In this document: positions 52,743 through 62,316 of the stretch, piece after piece
Layout: every line of letters starts with the position of its first letter
Position numbering within the stretch: position 1 is the stretch's first letter
Source of the DNA: Anabaena sphaerica FACHB-251
Lineage (GTDB): Bacteria; Cyanobacteriota; Cyanobacteriia; Cyanobacteriales; Nostocaceae
Length of the DNA: 64,000 bases
Direction: 5' to 3'
Assembly: GCF_014696825.1 (NCBI RefSeq)
Contig: NZ_JACJQU010000002.1
Coordinates: 744,001 to 808,000 of the forward strand
Program-made: the position numbers and the translations under genes
Notes under the pieces: generated by a model
Database searches by the model: none
What the model was told of the DNA's origin: nothing
Seen by the model: the letters and a program-made list of their open reading frames with translations, nothing else

Positions 52743-53240
52743 ATGGTATCATCTCTCAAGCCAAAAACAACACCCATTCGCTCATCAAAAATTGTTCACA
52801 AATCGTCAACTCTCCACCCACAGGCACGATTTGTTAGTGAAGATGCAGTTTGTGTGATGTTTCGCATCAGTTTTGAAGATATTTATACCATAGAATGCTG
52901 GCGCTATATAGTTTATGTCCACGGCAAAGGTTTGAGTAAATTTGTCAGTTATGCGGATTTTACGCCGATTATCGGGGTGGGTTCACCCACAGCCCAAGAC
53001 TGTATCAAATGGCGTAAACGCTGGCGAAAGTCCCATGATTATGCTCACAAAAAGCACGCTCCTCATTGGTGGGCAGAATTTTTTACTTGTCAGTTTGCTG
53101 AAACTGCCTCAGAGTCTGTTTTACAAAGTTGGTGGCAATTAATTGGATTAATTAATTTTGCCTTTTCCCAAGAAACATTACAACAACTCCGCCACAGCTA
53201 TCAACAGGTAAAAGTAGGGGCGAAGCATTCGGGCGATTAA
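52743..53240 (+). CDS. Cyanobacterial protein of unknown function
   Basis: 165 residues, soluble, Trp- and His-rich. After a basic disordered start (about 1-28) comes a compact region with VCVMFRISFEDIYTIECWRY, FVSYADFTPIIG, CIKWRKRWRKSHDYAHKKHA and PHWWAEFFTCQF. Codon use and residue pattern look genuine. No domain recognised. Divergent from the XRE regulator (144-bp spacer). Confidence 0.7.
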   Translation: MVSSLKPKTTPIRSSKIVHKSSTLHPQARFVSEDAVCVMFRISFEDIYTIECWRYIVYVHGKGLSKFVSYADFTPIIGVGSPTAQDCIKWRKRWRKSHDYAHKKHAPHWWAEFFTCQFAETASESVLQSWWQLIGLINFAFSQETLQQLRHSYQQVKVGAKHSGD

Positions 53241-53360
53241 TTATAAATTTTTGTCCAAGGCTATTTTCCGAATGCTAATGCTTCCAGTCCCGTTAGGGAT
53301 ACGCCCGTACAGGAGTCAGGAGGATGAAGAAGTAATTTTATTTTCCTCATTACCTATTTC

Positions 53361-53406
53361 ACCTGTCACCTGTCCCCAGTCCCCAGTCCCCAGTCCCCAG
53401 TCACCT
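53361..53406. repeat. Short tandem repeat (CCCCAGT)
   Basis: ACCTGTC units followed by four CCCCAGT heptamers, ending at the stop codon of the S1-domain gene. Confidence 0.85.
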
Positions 53407-54307
53407 ATTCTGCCGCTTTATTTGCCGCACGGTTAGCACGCGCTTCGGCTGAACTCATTACTTCTGCCATATTTTCCACCACCTCACCGGGGTAGTTTTC
53501 CAAAACTCTGGTAGAAATAGCTACCCGGCCCTTACCTTCATCTAGGTCAATAATCACAGCTTTAATTTGCTGACCAATTTGAAAGACTTTTTCTAAAGAG
53601 TCAATAAATTTTTGGCTGACTTGCTTGATGTGTAGTAGGGCGCTAACACCATCTAAATCGACAAAAACACCAAAAGGCTTGATACCTGTGACTTTTCCTT
53701 CTACCAACTGACCGACTTCTAATAAACTGAAGTTACTGGAACGAGAGGCTAAACGTTGGGAAAGGATGAGTTTGCTAGTGTTGCGATTAACTTCTAAAAA
53801 GCCAGCGGTGAGATTTTGACCTTTGAGTGCTTCTAGGTTATCACGCTCGGTCAGGTGCGATCGCGGAATAAATCCCCGTAAAGAGAGAACATCCACAGTG
53901 ACACCACCTTTGTTCACACCCATTACCCGCACTTGTACAGTCTGGGAATTTTCCTGCATTTCTAGCAGTCTCTCCCAATTGTGCTGAATTTCCAACTGCT
54001 TGCGAGAAAGGGTAACTTGACCTTCCGCATCCTGATCCCGGATAATCAAAAACTCTAGTTCCTCATTCATCGGTAGCACTGCCGATAAATCAGTTACTGC
54101 TCTCAATGAAGCCTCATCGCGGGGAAGAAAAGCAGACGACTTGCCACCAATATCAACATAAGCGCCATCATGGTCAAGTTGAAACACCTTACCATGTACG
54201 ACTTGTCCCTTTTGAAATTGGTAGTCGTGTTTTTCCAGTGCTTTGGCAAAATCGTCCATTGAAAAAGACGAGTTGGCTGTTTGAGAAAGTTTTGATTCGG
54301 AATTCAT
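53405..54307 (-). CDS. S1 RNA-binding-domain protein (ribosomal protein S1 homologue, short form)
   Basis: 300 residues with three S1 domains at about 33-103 (GQVVHGKVFQLDHDGAYVDIG), 120-185 and 200-272 (GQLVEGKVTGIKPFGVFVDL). Cyanobacteria have a short S1 protein of this size (Rps1b type) besides the ribosomal Rps1a; it binds mRNA and helps translation of genes without a Shine-Dalgarno sequence. The first and third domains look well preserved; the second is more divergent. Stands alone between tandem repeats. Confidence 0.88.
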   Translation of the reverse strand: MNSESKLSQTANSSFSMDDFAKALEKHDYQFQKGQVVHGKVFQLDHDGAYVDIGGKSSAFLPRDEASLRAVTDLSAVLPMNEELEFLIIRDQDAEGQVTLSRKQLEIQHNWERLLEMQENSQTVQVRVMGVNKGGVTVDVLSLRGFIPRSHLTERDNLEALKGQNLTAGFLEVNRNTSKLILSQRLASRSSNFSLLEVGQLVEGKVTGIKPFGVFVDLDGVSALLHIKQVSQKFIDSLEKVFQIGQQIKAVIIDLDEGKGRVAISTRVLENYPGEVVENMAEVMSSAEARANRAANKAAE

Positions 54308-54391
54308 GACTTTTGAAGATAAATTGTTATTTGTTAGTTGTCAGTTGTCAGTGGTTTTCTACCAACTACCGACTAAGGACTGGTGAGATGG

Positions 54392-55135
54392 TCAGAGCAG
54401 TTGGCTAAAAAGTTGTTGTACTTGCTGCCAAGCATCAGCCGCAGCTTTAGGATTATAGCTGGCACGACGGTCACAGAAAAATCCGTGATCAGATCCATCG
54501 TAGCGAAACACACGATAGGAAATGTGATATTTTTTGAATTCTGCTTCAATCTCGTTAACCTGTTCTTGGGGAATGCTGGCATCATCCATCCCAAAGAAGG
54601 CGTAAATAGTACCTGAAATCTCGCTGGTGCCAGTAATAGTAGGGTTTCCACCTCCGGGAGTGCGGGTGGTAATCCCAGCACCATAAAAGCACGCAGTGGC
54701 TTGAATATCGGAGAGGGTAGCGGCTAAGTAGGCTACATGACCACCAAAACAGAAGCCGATACAGCCAAAGCCATCTTTTTTGACTTCGGGCAGGGTTTTC
54801 AGGTAGTTTATGGTTGCTTGAATATCGCTCAACAATTCTGAGGCTGTGGTTTGTGACCAGGCGTATTTCCTACCGATTTCAATATCTTCGGGGGTGTAAC
54901 CGGTTTCAAAGCCAGGGGCTTGACGTTGAAAAAGTGCAGGAGCGATCGCCACATACCCCAGTTTAGCAATCCTTTCTGTCACATCTCGAATATGGACGTT
55001 AACCCCAAAGATCTCCTGTAAAACGACAATTCCGGGGTAAGTACCGGGTGCTGTTGGTTTTGCCAGATAAGCATCTATTTGACAATCATCTTGGGAAATA
55101 TTAACTTTTGTAGTGTCTATTTCTCGCTCTGTCAT
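54392..55135 (-). CDS. Dienelactone hydrolase family protein
   Basis: 247 residues, alpha/beta-hydrolase fold. The nucleophile is Cys in GCIGFCFGGHVAYLAA, with the acid in FFGMDDASIP and the catalytic His in GSDHGFFCDRRASYN, the Cys-Asp-His set of dienelactone hydrolases. Preceding strands read GIVVLQEIFGVN. Cytoplasmic; the natural substrate in cyanobacteria is not known. Start: ATG at 55135 (MTEREIDTTKVN) is preferred to an upstream GTG at 55147. Divergent from the GntR regulator, with a 209-bp spacer. Confidence 0.88.
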   Translation of the reverse strand: MTEREIDTTKVNISQDDCQIDAYLAKPTAPGTYPGIVVLQEIFGVNVHIRDVTERIAKLGYVAIAPALFQRQAPGFETGYTPEDIEIGRKYAWSQTTASELLSDIQATINYLKTLPEVKKDGFGCIGFCFGGHVAYLAATLSDIQATACFYGAGITTRTPGGGNPTITGTSEISGTIYAFFGMDDASIPQEQVNEIEAEFKKYHISYRVFRYDGSDHGFFCDRRASYNPKAAADAWQQVQQLFSQLL

Positions 55136-55344
55136 AATAATTTTCACCCAAATTATCTGATTGTTTGATATAACTATGCCAGTGTCTTCAGACTATTTTC
55201 AACCAAATTAACGATTAACAAAAGCGAGTTCATTGACAATTTCCCCCCAGAGCAATTCAAGAAATAAAAGAAATAAATAATATATTTAACAGGCAGCAGA
55301 CACAAACAGTTAAGTGCAGCTACCAATAATCAGGAGAATTGGTA

Positions 55345-56331
55345 ATGATTCAATTCCGTATTCAGCCAGATAGCGAAATTCCCGCATCCAGCCAACTATT
55401 TAATCAAATTCGCTTTGCGATCGCTTCCGGGCAGTATACACCCGGATACAAATTGCCCAGCACACGGGCTTTAGCAATGCAAACTGGTTTACATCGCAAT
55501 ACTGTTAGCAAAGTTTACCGTCAGTTGGAAGAAGAAGGATTTGTCGAAAGTCTGGCAGGTTCAGGAATTTACGTCCGCCCTCAAGGTCATGAAGGTGGTA
55601 GTAGGTTACAGTCGCCAATTCTCAAACAATATCCCGAAGCATACAAGGTAGTTCAAAAAACCCTGGATGATTTGCTAGGTCAAGGTTGTTCTCTCAATCA
55701 AGCGCGGGAGCTATTTCTAGCAGAAGTTGACTGGCGCTTGCGTTGTAGTGCCAGGGTGCTGGTAGTAGTACCATCTCAAGATATGGGGGCTGGGGAATTA
55801 ATGGTTGATGAATTGGAAGAATCCCTGGAAATTCCCGTCCAACTAGTAGCAATGGAAGAATTAGTAGCGGTACTAGACCAAACTACCTCGGCCACATTAG
55901 TCACTAGTCGCTATTTTATCGGAGAAGTGGAAGCGATCGCTGCACCCAAAGCCGTGCGCGTTATTCCCCTTGATATTCATGACTATGGCAAGGAACTCAA
56001 TGTGGTTAAAAGCCTTCCTAAATCTAGTTGTATCGGCATAGTCAGTCTTAGCCCTGGTATTCTCCGAGCCACAGAAGTTATCCTTCACGGTTTACGAGGG
56101 GATGAACTATTGGTCATGACTTCTCAACCCAAGGATGCTTATAAACTAAACGCCATAGTTAAGCGTTCAGAAATTATATTTTGTACAGATCTGGTCAGTT
56201 ATTCAACAGCACAAGCAACAATGCAAATAGTTGTAGACGACCTGATTCGTCCACCTAAACTGATTCGCTGTGAAAACTACATTGGTTCTCTATCAATTAA
56301 TTTACTCAAACGCGAACTCGGTTTAATTTGA
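55345..56331 (+). CDS. GntR-family transcriptional regulator
   Basis: 328 residues. N-terminal winged helix (about 8-75): LFNQIRFAIASGQYTPGYKL, PSTRALAMQTGLHRNTVSKV, YRQLEEEGFVESLAGSGIYV. The C-terminal ~250 residues are not an aminotransferase (MocR) nor a clear FadR/HutC effector domain; they contain ALVTSRYFIGEVEAIA and IGIVSLSPGILRATEVILHG and may be a periplasmic-binding-like sensor region. ATG 55345 follows AGGAG by eight bases; a TTG at 55339 is unlikely. Possibly regulates the divergent hydrolase gene. Confidence 0.85.
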   Translation: MIQFRIQPDSEIPASSQLFNQIRFAIASGQYTPGYKLPSTRALAMQTGLHRNTVSKVYRQLEEEGFVESLAGSGIYVRPQGHEGGSRLQSPILKQYPEAYKVVQKTLDDLLGQGCSLNQARELFLAEVDWRLRCSARVLVVVPSQDMGAGELMVDELEESLEIPVQLVAMEELVAVLDQTTSATLVTSRYFIGEVEAIAAPKAVRVIPLDIHDYGKELNVVKSLPKSSCIGIVSLSPGILRATEVILHGLRGDELLVMTSQPKDAYKLNAIVKRSEIIFCTDLVSYSTAQATMQIVVDDLIRPPKLIRCENYIGSLSINLLKRELGLI

Positions 56332-56368
56332 CTCAGGTAGGGTGGGCAATGCCCATCTTACGGAATAA

Positions 56369-56463
56369 TTAATCAGGTAAATAATTAATATCTAAAACTT
56401 GCTCAAAACTGTAAGGACATTGTGCAGGAAATTTAACAGTAAATCCTGTTTTTTCTTGTACAT
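56369..56463 (-). pseudogene. C-terminal fragment of a DUF29-type gene
   Basis: An open stretch without a start reads YVQEKTGFTVKFPAQCPYSF then EQVLDINYLPD and stop. FPxxCPYSxEQVLDxxxLP is the usual end of DUF29 proteins. The N-terminal part is missing, so this is a relic. Confidence 0.5.
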
Positions 56464-56486
56464 ATAAAATAACACACTATCAATTA

Positions 56487-57380
56487 TCAATTATTCAAAA
56501 ACTCTTTTACTCTTGCTAAATAAGTTTCTGGGTCTTCCAACATGGGAAAATGGGCAGTATTAGGAATCAAAGCAAACTCAACTTTGTCATTTAATGATGC
56601 TGCGTGCCGTCCCATTTCTGCCGGAATAATGATGTCATATTCTCCCGCTACCAACAGCGTGGGTACAGTCAACTTAGCAAACTCATGGGGCATCAATTCC
56701 GCTTGTGCCTTACTCACAGAAGTAAAAATTGTTCCTATTGCTGCATCATAATCAGCATCAATAAAATCTTGTAAAAACGCTTGTCTCTCAGATTTGGGGA
56801 TGGGACTATGCAAAAATCTCGCCATAAACATTCTGTCAGCTAAGGGTATTTTCCCTAACCACTTGGGACGGAATTTAACTACTAGTCCACCAAATTTATA
56901 AAAAGCAGCAAAGGCTTTTTCGTCATATTCAAAAATACCGCTACAAGTTAAAATCCCCTTTTCCACTCGTTCGGGGTAGCGGTTAAAAAATAAAGTAGCA
57001 ACGGAAGCGCCCATTGAATGAGCATTAATATAGACACGTTGAAGCTGCAACCCATCTAACAAAGCTGCCAAATCTTCAGCGTATTCTTCTAATTCATAAC
57101 TTAACTCAGCAATAGCCTCAGTTTTTTCCTCGGTTGACTGCGACTCAACTACAGACTCCGCAGCTTGGGTAATAGTGGGTTTACCACGGGAACGCCCAAA
57201 ACCGCGCATATCATAGAGCAAACAGTCAAATTCTGGTAATAAAGCCTCGGCTGTACTGCGCCAATATCTAGACGAACCAGCCCAACCATGAATGAAAACC
57301 ATCACCGGCTTAACCACATCTGATGGTTGTTTCATCCACTCGTAATAATGCTCAACTCCGCGAACCCTGATATAAGGCAT
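56487..57380 (-). CDS. Alpha/beta hydrolase
   Basis: 297 residues. Core fold with oxyanion region VFIHGWAGSSRYW, nucleophile Ser in NAHSMGASVATLFF, acid in LLVAGEYDIIIP and catalytic His in PNTAHFPMLEDPETY. A Glu-rich insertion at about 75-105 (AAESVVESQSTEEKTEAIAE) lies between strands and the cap domain and is unusual. Cytoplasmic, substrate unknown. The C-terminal VKEFLNN is standard for the family. Confidence 0.88.
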   Translation of the reverse strand: MPYIRVRGVEHYYEWMKQPSDVVKPVMVFIHGWAGSSRYWRSTAEALLPEFDCLLYDMRGFGRSRGKPTITQAAESVVESQSTEEKTEAIAELSYELEEYAEDLAALLDGLQLQRVYINAHSMGASVATLFFNRYPERVEKGILTCSGIFEYDEKAFAAFYKFGGLVVKFRPKWLGKIPLADRMFMARFLHSPIPKSERQAFLQDFIDADYDAAIGTIFTSVSKAQAELMPHEFAKLTVPTLLVAGEYDIIIPAEMGRHAASLNDKVEFALIPNTAHFPMLEDPETYLARVKEFLNN

Positions 57381-57400
57381 TTTTCACAACTAAAAATTCA

Positions 57401-57502
57401 TAACAGGGAACAGGGAACAGGGAACAGGGAATAGGTGTGATATCCAGAAAAATATATTCTGCCTTCTGCCTCCTGCCTTCTGCCTCCCGCCTCCTGCCTC
57501 CT
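57401..57502. repeat. Two short tandem repeat arrays (GGGAACA and CCTTCTG/CCTCCTG)
   Basis: 57401-57434 repeats GGGAACA; 57460-57502 repeats TGCCTTC/TGCCTCC. They fill the spacer between clpX and the hydrolase gene. Confidence 0.85.
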
Positions 57503-57505
57503 AAA

Positions 57506-58846
57506 TTATGCTGATTCTGGTTTGGGTAGCGAAGAGGGATGTACCAACAGTTCCGCAGTAGAACGTTTCTCTACCATTTCCCGCGTCACTGTGCAGCGAG
57601 TTACATCTTTACGGGATGGCAACTCATACATTACATCCAGCATCAATTCTTCCACAATACCCCGTAAAGCCCGCGCCCCAGTTTTGCGGCGGTAGGCTTC
57701 TTGAGCGATCGCTTTTAAGGCTTCTGGTTTAAAATCTAACTGGACATTATCCATCTTCAGCAGTTTTTGATACTGCTTCACCAAGGCGCTACGTGGTTGG
57801 GTGAGAATTGCCATCAGTGCTTCTTCATCCAGGGGATCTACCACGGCTACCATTGGCATCCGCCCTATAAATTCGGGAATCATGCCAAATTTCACCAAAT
57901 CATCCGGTTGGAGATGACGGAGTGTATCAGCAGCCCGTTTTTCTTTAGATTGCCCTTCTCCCGATTGCACAAAACCAATTGACTTTTTACCCACTCGCTG
58001 ATCTACGACTTTTTCCAAACCGACAAAAGCGCCACCACAGATAAATAGGATGTTACTGGTGTCAATCTGGATACAGTCTTGATAAGGGTGCTTGCGTCCG
58101 CCTTGAGGTGGTACATTAGCAATTGTTCCTTCTAACATTTTCAGCAGGGCTTGCTGTACCCCTTCCCCGGAAACATCTCTCGTTATCGAGGTGTTTTCAC
58201 TCTTGCGGGCAATTTTGTCAATTTCATCGATGTAGATAATTCCCCGCTGTGCTTCTTCCACATCCAAATCTGCCACTTGCAAAAGTCGCAGCAAGATATT
58301 TTCTACATCTTCCCCTACATACCCAGCTTCTGTCAGAGTTGTGGCATCAGCGACAGCAAAGGGTACATCCAGGATTTTTGCCAGAGTTTGCGCTAATAGG
58401 GTTTTACCGCAACCTGTTGGCCCCATTAATAAAATATTGGACTTTTGTAGTTCTACGGCATCATCTGCCCCACCTTTGCCATTACCTTTAGACTGAGCAA
58501 TGGACAACCGCTTGTAGTGATTGTAAACAGCAACTGACAAGACTTTCTTTGCTTCATCTTGACCAATTACGTGTTCGTCTAAATATTTTTTAATCTCTCT
58601 AGGTTTGGGTATTTGGTTAAATGAGAGATTGGCAGAATTGGTACGGCGTTTTTGAGGTTGTTCTGACCGTGGTGCTGGTGGGGATGCAGCAGTATTTGTA
58701 TCAAGTAACTCTTCATCTAGGATTTCATTGCACAAGTCAACGCATTCATCGCAGATGTAGACTCCCGGACCTGCGATTAATTTACGCACCTGCTCCTGAG
58801 ACTTGCCACAAAACGAACATTTTAAATGGGAGTCGTACTTAGACAT
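57506..58846 (-). CDS. clpX: ATP-dependent Clp protease ATP-binding subunit ClpX
   Basis: 446 residues. Unfoldase that feeds substrates to ClpP. N-terminal zinc-binding domain with four Cys ([10 protein letters not shown] and [10 protein letters not shown]), then AAA+ core: Walker [16 protein letters not shown], Walker [17 protein letters not shown], the pore loop [15 protein letters not shown], sensor 2 region [15 protein letters not shown] Pro/Ser/Thr-rich linker at about 50-75 follows the zinc domain. Lies 10 bp downstream of clpP on the same strand, part of the tig-clpP-clpX cluster. Confidence 0.97.
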   Translation of the reverse strand: MSKYDSHLKCSFCGKSQEQVRKLIAGPGVYICDECVDLCNEILDEELLDTNTAASPPAPRSEQPQKRRTNSANLSFNQIPKPREIKKYLDEHVIGQDEAKKVLSVAVYNHYKRLSIAQSKGNGKGGADDAVELQKSNILLMGPTGCGKTLLAQTLAKILDVPFAVADATTLTEAGYVGEDVENILLRLLQVADLDVEEAQRGIIYIDEIDKIARKSENTSITRDVSGEGVQQALLKMLEGTIANVPPQGGRKHPYQDCIQIDTSNILFICGGAFVGLEKVVDQRVGKKSIGFVQSGEGQSKEKRAADTLRHLQPDDLVKFGMIPEFIGRMPMVAVVDPLDEEALMAILTQPRSALVKQYQKLLKMDNVQLDFKPEALKAIAQEAYRRKTGARALRGIVEELMLDVMYELPSRKDVTRCTVTREMVEKRSTAELLVHPSSLPKPESA

Positions 58847-58856
58847 ACCAAGCCTC

Positions 58857-59555
58857 TTATTTCAGAATGGTGACGTTTTCCCCTGCTGTGGGGAGGTTTT
58901 GTCTAGAAATAACCTGATCGATCAAACCGTAGTTTTTCGCCTCTTCTGCTGACATGAAAAAATCGCGTTCCGTATCGGCTTCGATCTTTTCTAAAGGTTG
59001 ACCAGTATGCTTGGCCATTAACTGATTCAAGTTACCCTTGATGTAAAGAATTTCTCGCGCTTGAATTTCAATATCAATCGCTTGTCCTTGAGCGCCACCA
59101 AGGGGTTGGTGAATCATAATCCGGGAGTCAGGTAGAGACATACGTTTTCCCGCAGTTCCCGCTGTTAACAAAAATGCACCCATGCTGGCAGCTAGACCAA
59201 AACAGATGGTAACAACATCGGGACGTATTTGTTGGATTGTATCATAGATTGCCATTCCTGCGTAAACAGAGCCGCCAGGAGAATTTATGTAAAGTTGAAT
59301 ATCCTTTTCTGAGTCTTCAGCGTCTAGAAATAGCAATTGAGCCACAATTGAATTGGCTACAACATCATCTATTGGCGTTCCCAAAAAAATAATCCGCTCT
59401 CGCAGTAGGCGGGAGTAGATGTCAAAAGCCCTTTCTCCCATACCGGATTGTTCTACCACCATCGGGACGATGTTATTAGGGCTGCCGTAGTTACAGCTAA
59501 TGCCGATGGGACTTAAGCTACTGATTGGGTAATTTCCCGACTGCGATACAAGCAT
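58857..59555 (-). CDS. clpP: ATP-dependent Clp protease proteolytic subunit ClpP
   Basis: 232 residues from the chosen start. Serine protease with catalytic Ser in [15 protein letters not shown], His in [10 protein letters not shown] and Asp near [18 protein letters not shown]. The core begins at [20 protein letters not shown]; a ~33-residue leader precedes it and is weakly conserved in such cyanobacterial ClpP proteins. A TTG at 59615 would add 20 residues; I prefer the ATG 59555. Partner of the adjacent ClpX; cyanobacteria have several ClpP paralogues and this is the copy linked to clpX. Confidence 0.95.
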   Translation of the reverse strand: MLVSQSGNYPISSLSPIGISCNYGSPNNIVPMVVEQSGMGERAFDIYSRLLRERIIFLGTPIDDVVANSIVAQLLFLDAEDSEKDIQLYINSPGGSVYAGMAIYDTIQQIRPDVVTICFGLAASMGAFLLTAGTAGKRMSLPDSRIMIHQPLGGAQGQAIDIEIQAREILYIKGNLNQLMAKHTGQPLEKIEADTERDFFMSAEEAKNYGLIDQVISRQNLPTAGENVTILK

Positions 59556-59680
59556 ACAAGAATATTTAACAATAAGTGGGACAGAGTTTACAGCCGTGAT
59601 GACGGCTTTTTGCAAGAGTTGAATTTGTATTTGAGCTATGTTTTAACCATTATGCCTTATATTAAGTTGTTCCCGCAGAA

Positions 59681-59786
59681 GGCAAGAGGCAAGAGGCAAA
59701 AGGCAAGAGGCAGAAGTTTTCTAATTTTCACTGTTAAGAGTTCCCTGTTCCCTGTCACCTGTCACCTGTCACCTGTCACCTGTCAA
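59681..59786. repeat. Two short tandem repeat arrays (GGCAAGA and CCTGTCA)
   Basis: 59681-59714 repeats GGCAAGA/GGCAAAA; 59741-59786 carries TTCCCTG units then five CCTGTCA heptamers. They lie between tig and clpP. Confidence 0.85.
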
Positions 59787-59792
59787 TTACCT

Positions 59793-61202
59793 TTACTCAG
59801 GACTGGTAGTTGCTGCTTCCGCAGTATCTTCAGTGCTTTGAGCTTCTGAATCGGTTTCCTCTGGGGTGCTTAAAGAACCTGCGGGTAAGAGTTCCACAGA
59901 TGAGTTGGCTAAAAGCCAATCTATGATTTTTTCATTTACCAGTTGTGCTTCCACCACCGATTGCAGTCGAACTGGATCTATATCCTCATCAGCGTACTGT
60001 TCTAACAGTTCTTTGACTTTGGCTGCTACTTCTTCAGTTGTAGCTTGGATAGATTCCCGTTTACCGATTTCTTCTATAGCTAGAGAACGTTTGAGGCGTT
60101 CAATTGCCTCTGGCTGCGATCGCTCGCGCAATTGGGGAATAATATCTTGGGTAAACAGCTTTTTCACGTCTAGTCCTTGCTCTGACAGTTTCATTGCTGT
60201 TTGTGTCAGCATGGCATCAACTTCTTTGTCAATCAAAGTTGCTGGCAAGTCAATTTCTACGTGTTTGAGCAGTTCCGCTAACAAAGCTTCTTGCTGATTA
60301 GCTTTGGTTTGCTCTTGAGCTTCTTTTTGATAACGTTCTTCTAGAGAAGCCCGTAATTCTTCCAAAGTCTCAAATTCACTTACTTCTTGGGCAAAGTCGT
60401 CATTCAATTCCGGTAGTTCTTTTTCCTTGATTTCTTTGAGTGTCACCGTGAACAGTGCCGGTTTACCTGCTAATTCTGGGCTGGCATAAGGATCTGGAAA
60501 TTGAGCCGAAATTTCTCTGGTTTCTCCAGGGTTCATCCCTACCATACCGGAGACAAAACCAGGGATAAACTTATCTTCCTGTAACTCGACTTGAAAATCA
60601 GTTGCTTCTCCACCGGGAATTGGTGTAGGTTCGGTAGATTCGTCTTCACCTTCAGCTTTGGTCAGCACACCTTTAAAATCAACTACGGCAATATCTCCAA
60701 TTTGGGCTGCTCGTCCTTCTACGGGAATCAAGGTGGCCATTTGTTGCCGTTCCTTGTCTAACACCGTATCCACCTTTGTGGGATCGTATTTGATTTCCTC
60801 GGCTTTGACTTGAAAACCCGTATACTGCTTGAGATTGATTTCTGGTTCCACATCGACAGCAGCAGCAATCTTCAAGGGTTGCCCTGGTTCATAATTATTA
60901 ATTAAATCATCAAAAGAAGAGAGTAATCGCGGTTGACCAATGGCGGTAATGGCTTCTTGCTTGACGGCTTCCTCAATACCATCGGGAATTAGTTCTTCCA
61001 GGGCTGCTGCTTTGATCCGACCGGCTCCAAGGCGCTGTAATAATATCTGCCGGGGTACTTTGCCTTTGCGAAACCCAGGAATATTTACAGTACCACTTAA
61101 CTTTTTAATGACCTGTTCGTATTTTTGTTTGGTAATTTCTGCTGTTATCTCTATTTCTAGTCCAATTTGGCTTTTTTGAAGTTTTTCCTGGGTAACTTTC
61201 AT
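59793..61202 (-). CDS. tig: Trigger factor (ribosome-associated chaperone and prolyl isomerase)
   Basis: 469 residues from ATG 61202 (MKVTQEKLQKSQ). Three-domain chaperone at the ribosome exit tunnel. The ribosome-binding loop GFRKGKVPRQILLQ (about 44-57) is intact; the FKBP-type domain spans about 160-250 (DIAVVDFKGVL, FIPGFVSGMVGMNPGE); the C-terminal helical arms follow. The tail of ~35 residues is acidic, Ser/Thr-rich and unlike the chaperone core. An upstream ATG at 61244 would add 14 residues. First gene of the tig-clpP-clpX set. Confidence 0.95.
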   Translation of the reverse strand: MKVTQEKLQKSQIGLEIEITAEITKQKYEQVIKKLSGTVNIPGFRKGKVPRQILLQRLGAGRIKAAALEELIPDGIEEAVKQEAITAIGQPRLLSSFDDLINNYEPGQPLKIAAAVDVEPEINLKQYTGFQVKAEEIKYDPTKVDTVLDKERQQMATLIPVEGRAAQIGDIAVVDFKGVLTKAEGEDESTEPTPIPGGEATDFQVELQEDKFIPGFVSGMVGMNPGETREISAQFPDPYASPELAGKPALFTVTLKEIKEKELPELNDDFAQEVSEFETLEELRASLEERYQKEAQEQTKANQQEALLAELLKHVEIDLPATLIDKEVDAMLTQTAMKLSEQGLDVKKLFTQDIIPQLRERSQPEAIERLKRSLAIEEIGKRESIQATTEEVAAKVKELLEQYADEDIDPVRLQSVVEAQLVNEKIIDWLLANSSVELLPAGSLSTPEETDSEAQSTEDTAEAATTSPE

Positions 61203-61244
61203 GCTTTGTCTCTGTTTTTTGGTGGTTTCATCTTGAGAGTACAC

Positions 61245-62316
61245 ACAAGCAGCGGATCTCTCGCCTTATTAACTTGATGTCTCACGTTTGGGATTGGGTT
61301 ATTACAAATCGCTATATCACATTCCCGGTCAGAGACTGGGAACGCGGAGCATTTTGTTGTTTGCTTCCTTCCTGTTTCTGCCAAGTCCGACGGCGGGTTA
61401 TTGTCCACAGGCGTAAATTCCGCACTTGCCATGCGTACTCTGTCTACAGGTGCTTTTTTTAAATTAATAGCAGCATTACAATGACGTTATTGATCCTACA
61501 ATCGCCACAATTATAGATTCTAGAGGCAGTCCGGTCTTAGGGTTTCCCCAATTCGAGGAACTGCCATGCTGAAAATGGCTTATCTTGAACATGACCACAT
61601 ACTGAACGGGTTTCTGGTGATAGCGTAGCGTGACGACGGAGGAGTCATTGGATAGCATCTATCAACTTTACTGCAATATCTTTACTGATAGCATCTCTAG
61701 AGGCGATTTATCAGGATTGAGTATTATACATTTAATCCTCCAAAACCTGCTTAATTCTCTGCTGTTGGGGTTTGTTGCTCAGAATGAGGCAGTTGGATGC
61801 AAAATACTACTCAGATTGCTTACACTATGATATCCTTTCAACATAGTAGCTCTAGATGGTAGCTCTATTGCCAAGGTTGTACAATTAAGTCTGTAACCTT
61901 GTTGAACAGGCTAATTAATCTTTCCTGTCCACATAGCTCACGTTGTCATTATGATTTGGAACTATCTAAATCATAGTATATTCTTTTGATCAGCAAACTA
62001 ACGTAACAGTTAGTGGATCTAGAAAGTAAAAATACTGAATTATGGCAAATCTATTCATTTTTCCCTTGGTTCAAAGTTTGTTGTATAGTAGTGTATAATT
62101 CAAGGTAATACAGGTTAAACAGTAATTATTGTCAAGTGAAATAAAAATATAATTAAAATATAGATGTTTTAGATATTATAGATATCTACTAAATTTATAG
62201 AAAAGCTCATTCAGTATTCAAAATGCTTTGTTTGCTAAATATTACCGTTATAGATATTTTGAGTTGTACAAAAAAATGTTAATAACCTTAGTAACCTCTT
62301 AAAGGAGGAGTAGAGT
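61245..62316. other. Long spacer between tig and asd
   Basis: No convincing gene over 1.07 kb. A fragment of the triple-hairpin repeat (CATTCCCGGTCAGAGACTGG then GAACG) lies at about 61316-61347. GGCAGTCCGG... GGAACTGCC (about 61522-61565) could form a stem of a small RNA or be a palindromic relic. The last ~350 bp are very AT-rich and hold the asd promoter. Confidence 0.5.

Noticed and set aside
52386-53240. XRE regulator and divergent 165-aa protein considered as a toxin-antitoxin pair
   Set aside because: They are divergent with separate promoters, and the 165-aa protein is not a recognised toxin; typical pairs are co-directional with short spacing.
59866-60297. 143-codon plus-strand frame
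   Set aside because: Lies entirely opposite tig; Ser-rich shadow of the acidic and helical trigger-factor sequence.
61630-61830. 66-codon frame upstream of asd
   Set aside because: No ribosome site or family features; located in a decaying repeat-rich spacer.
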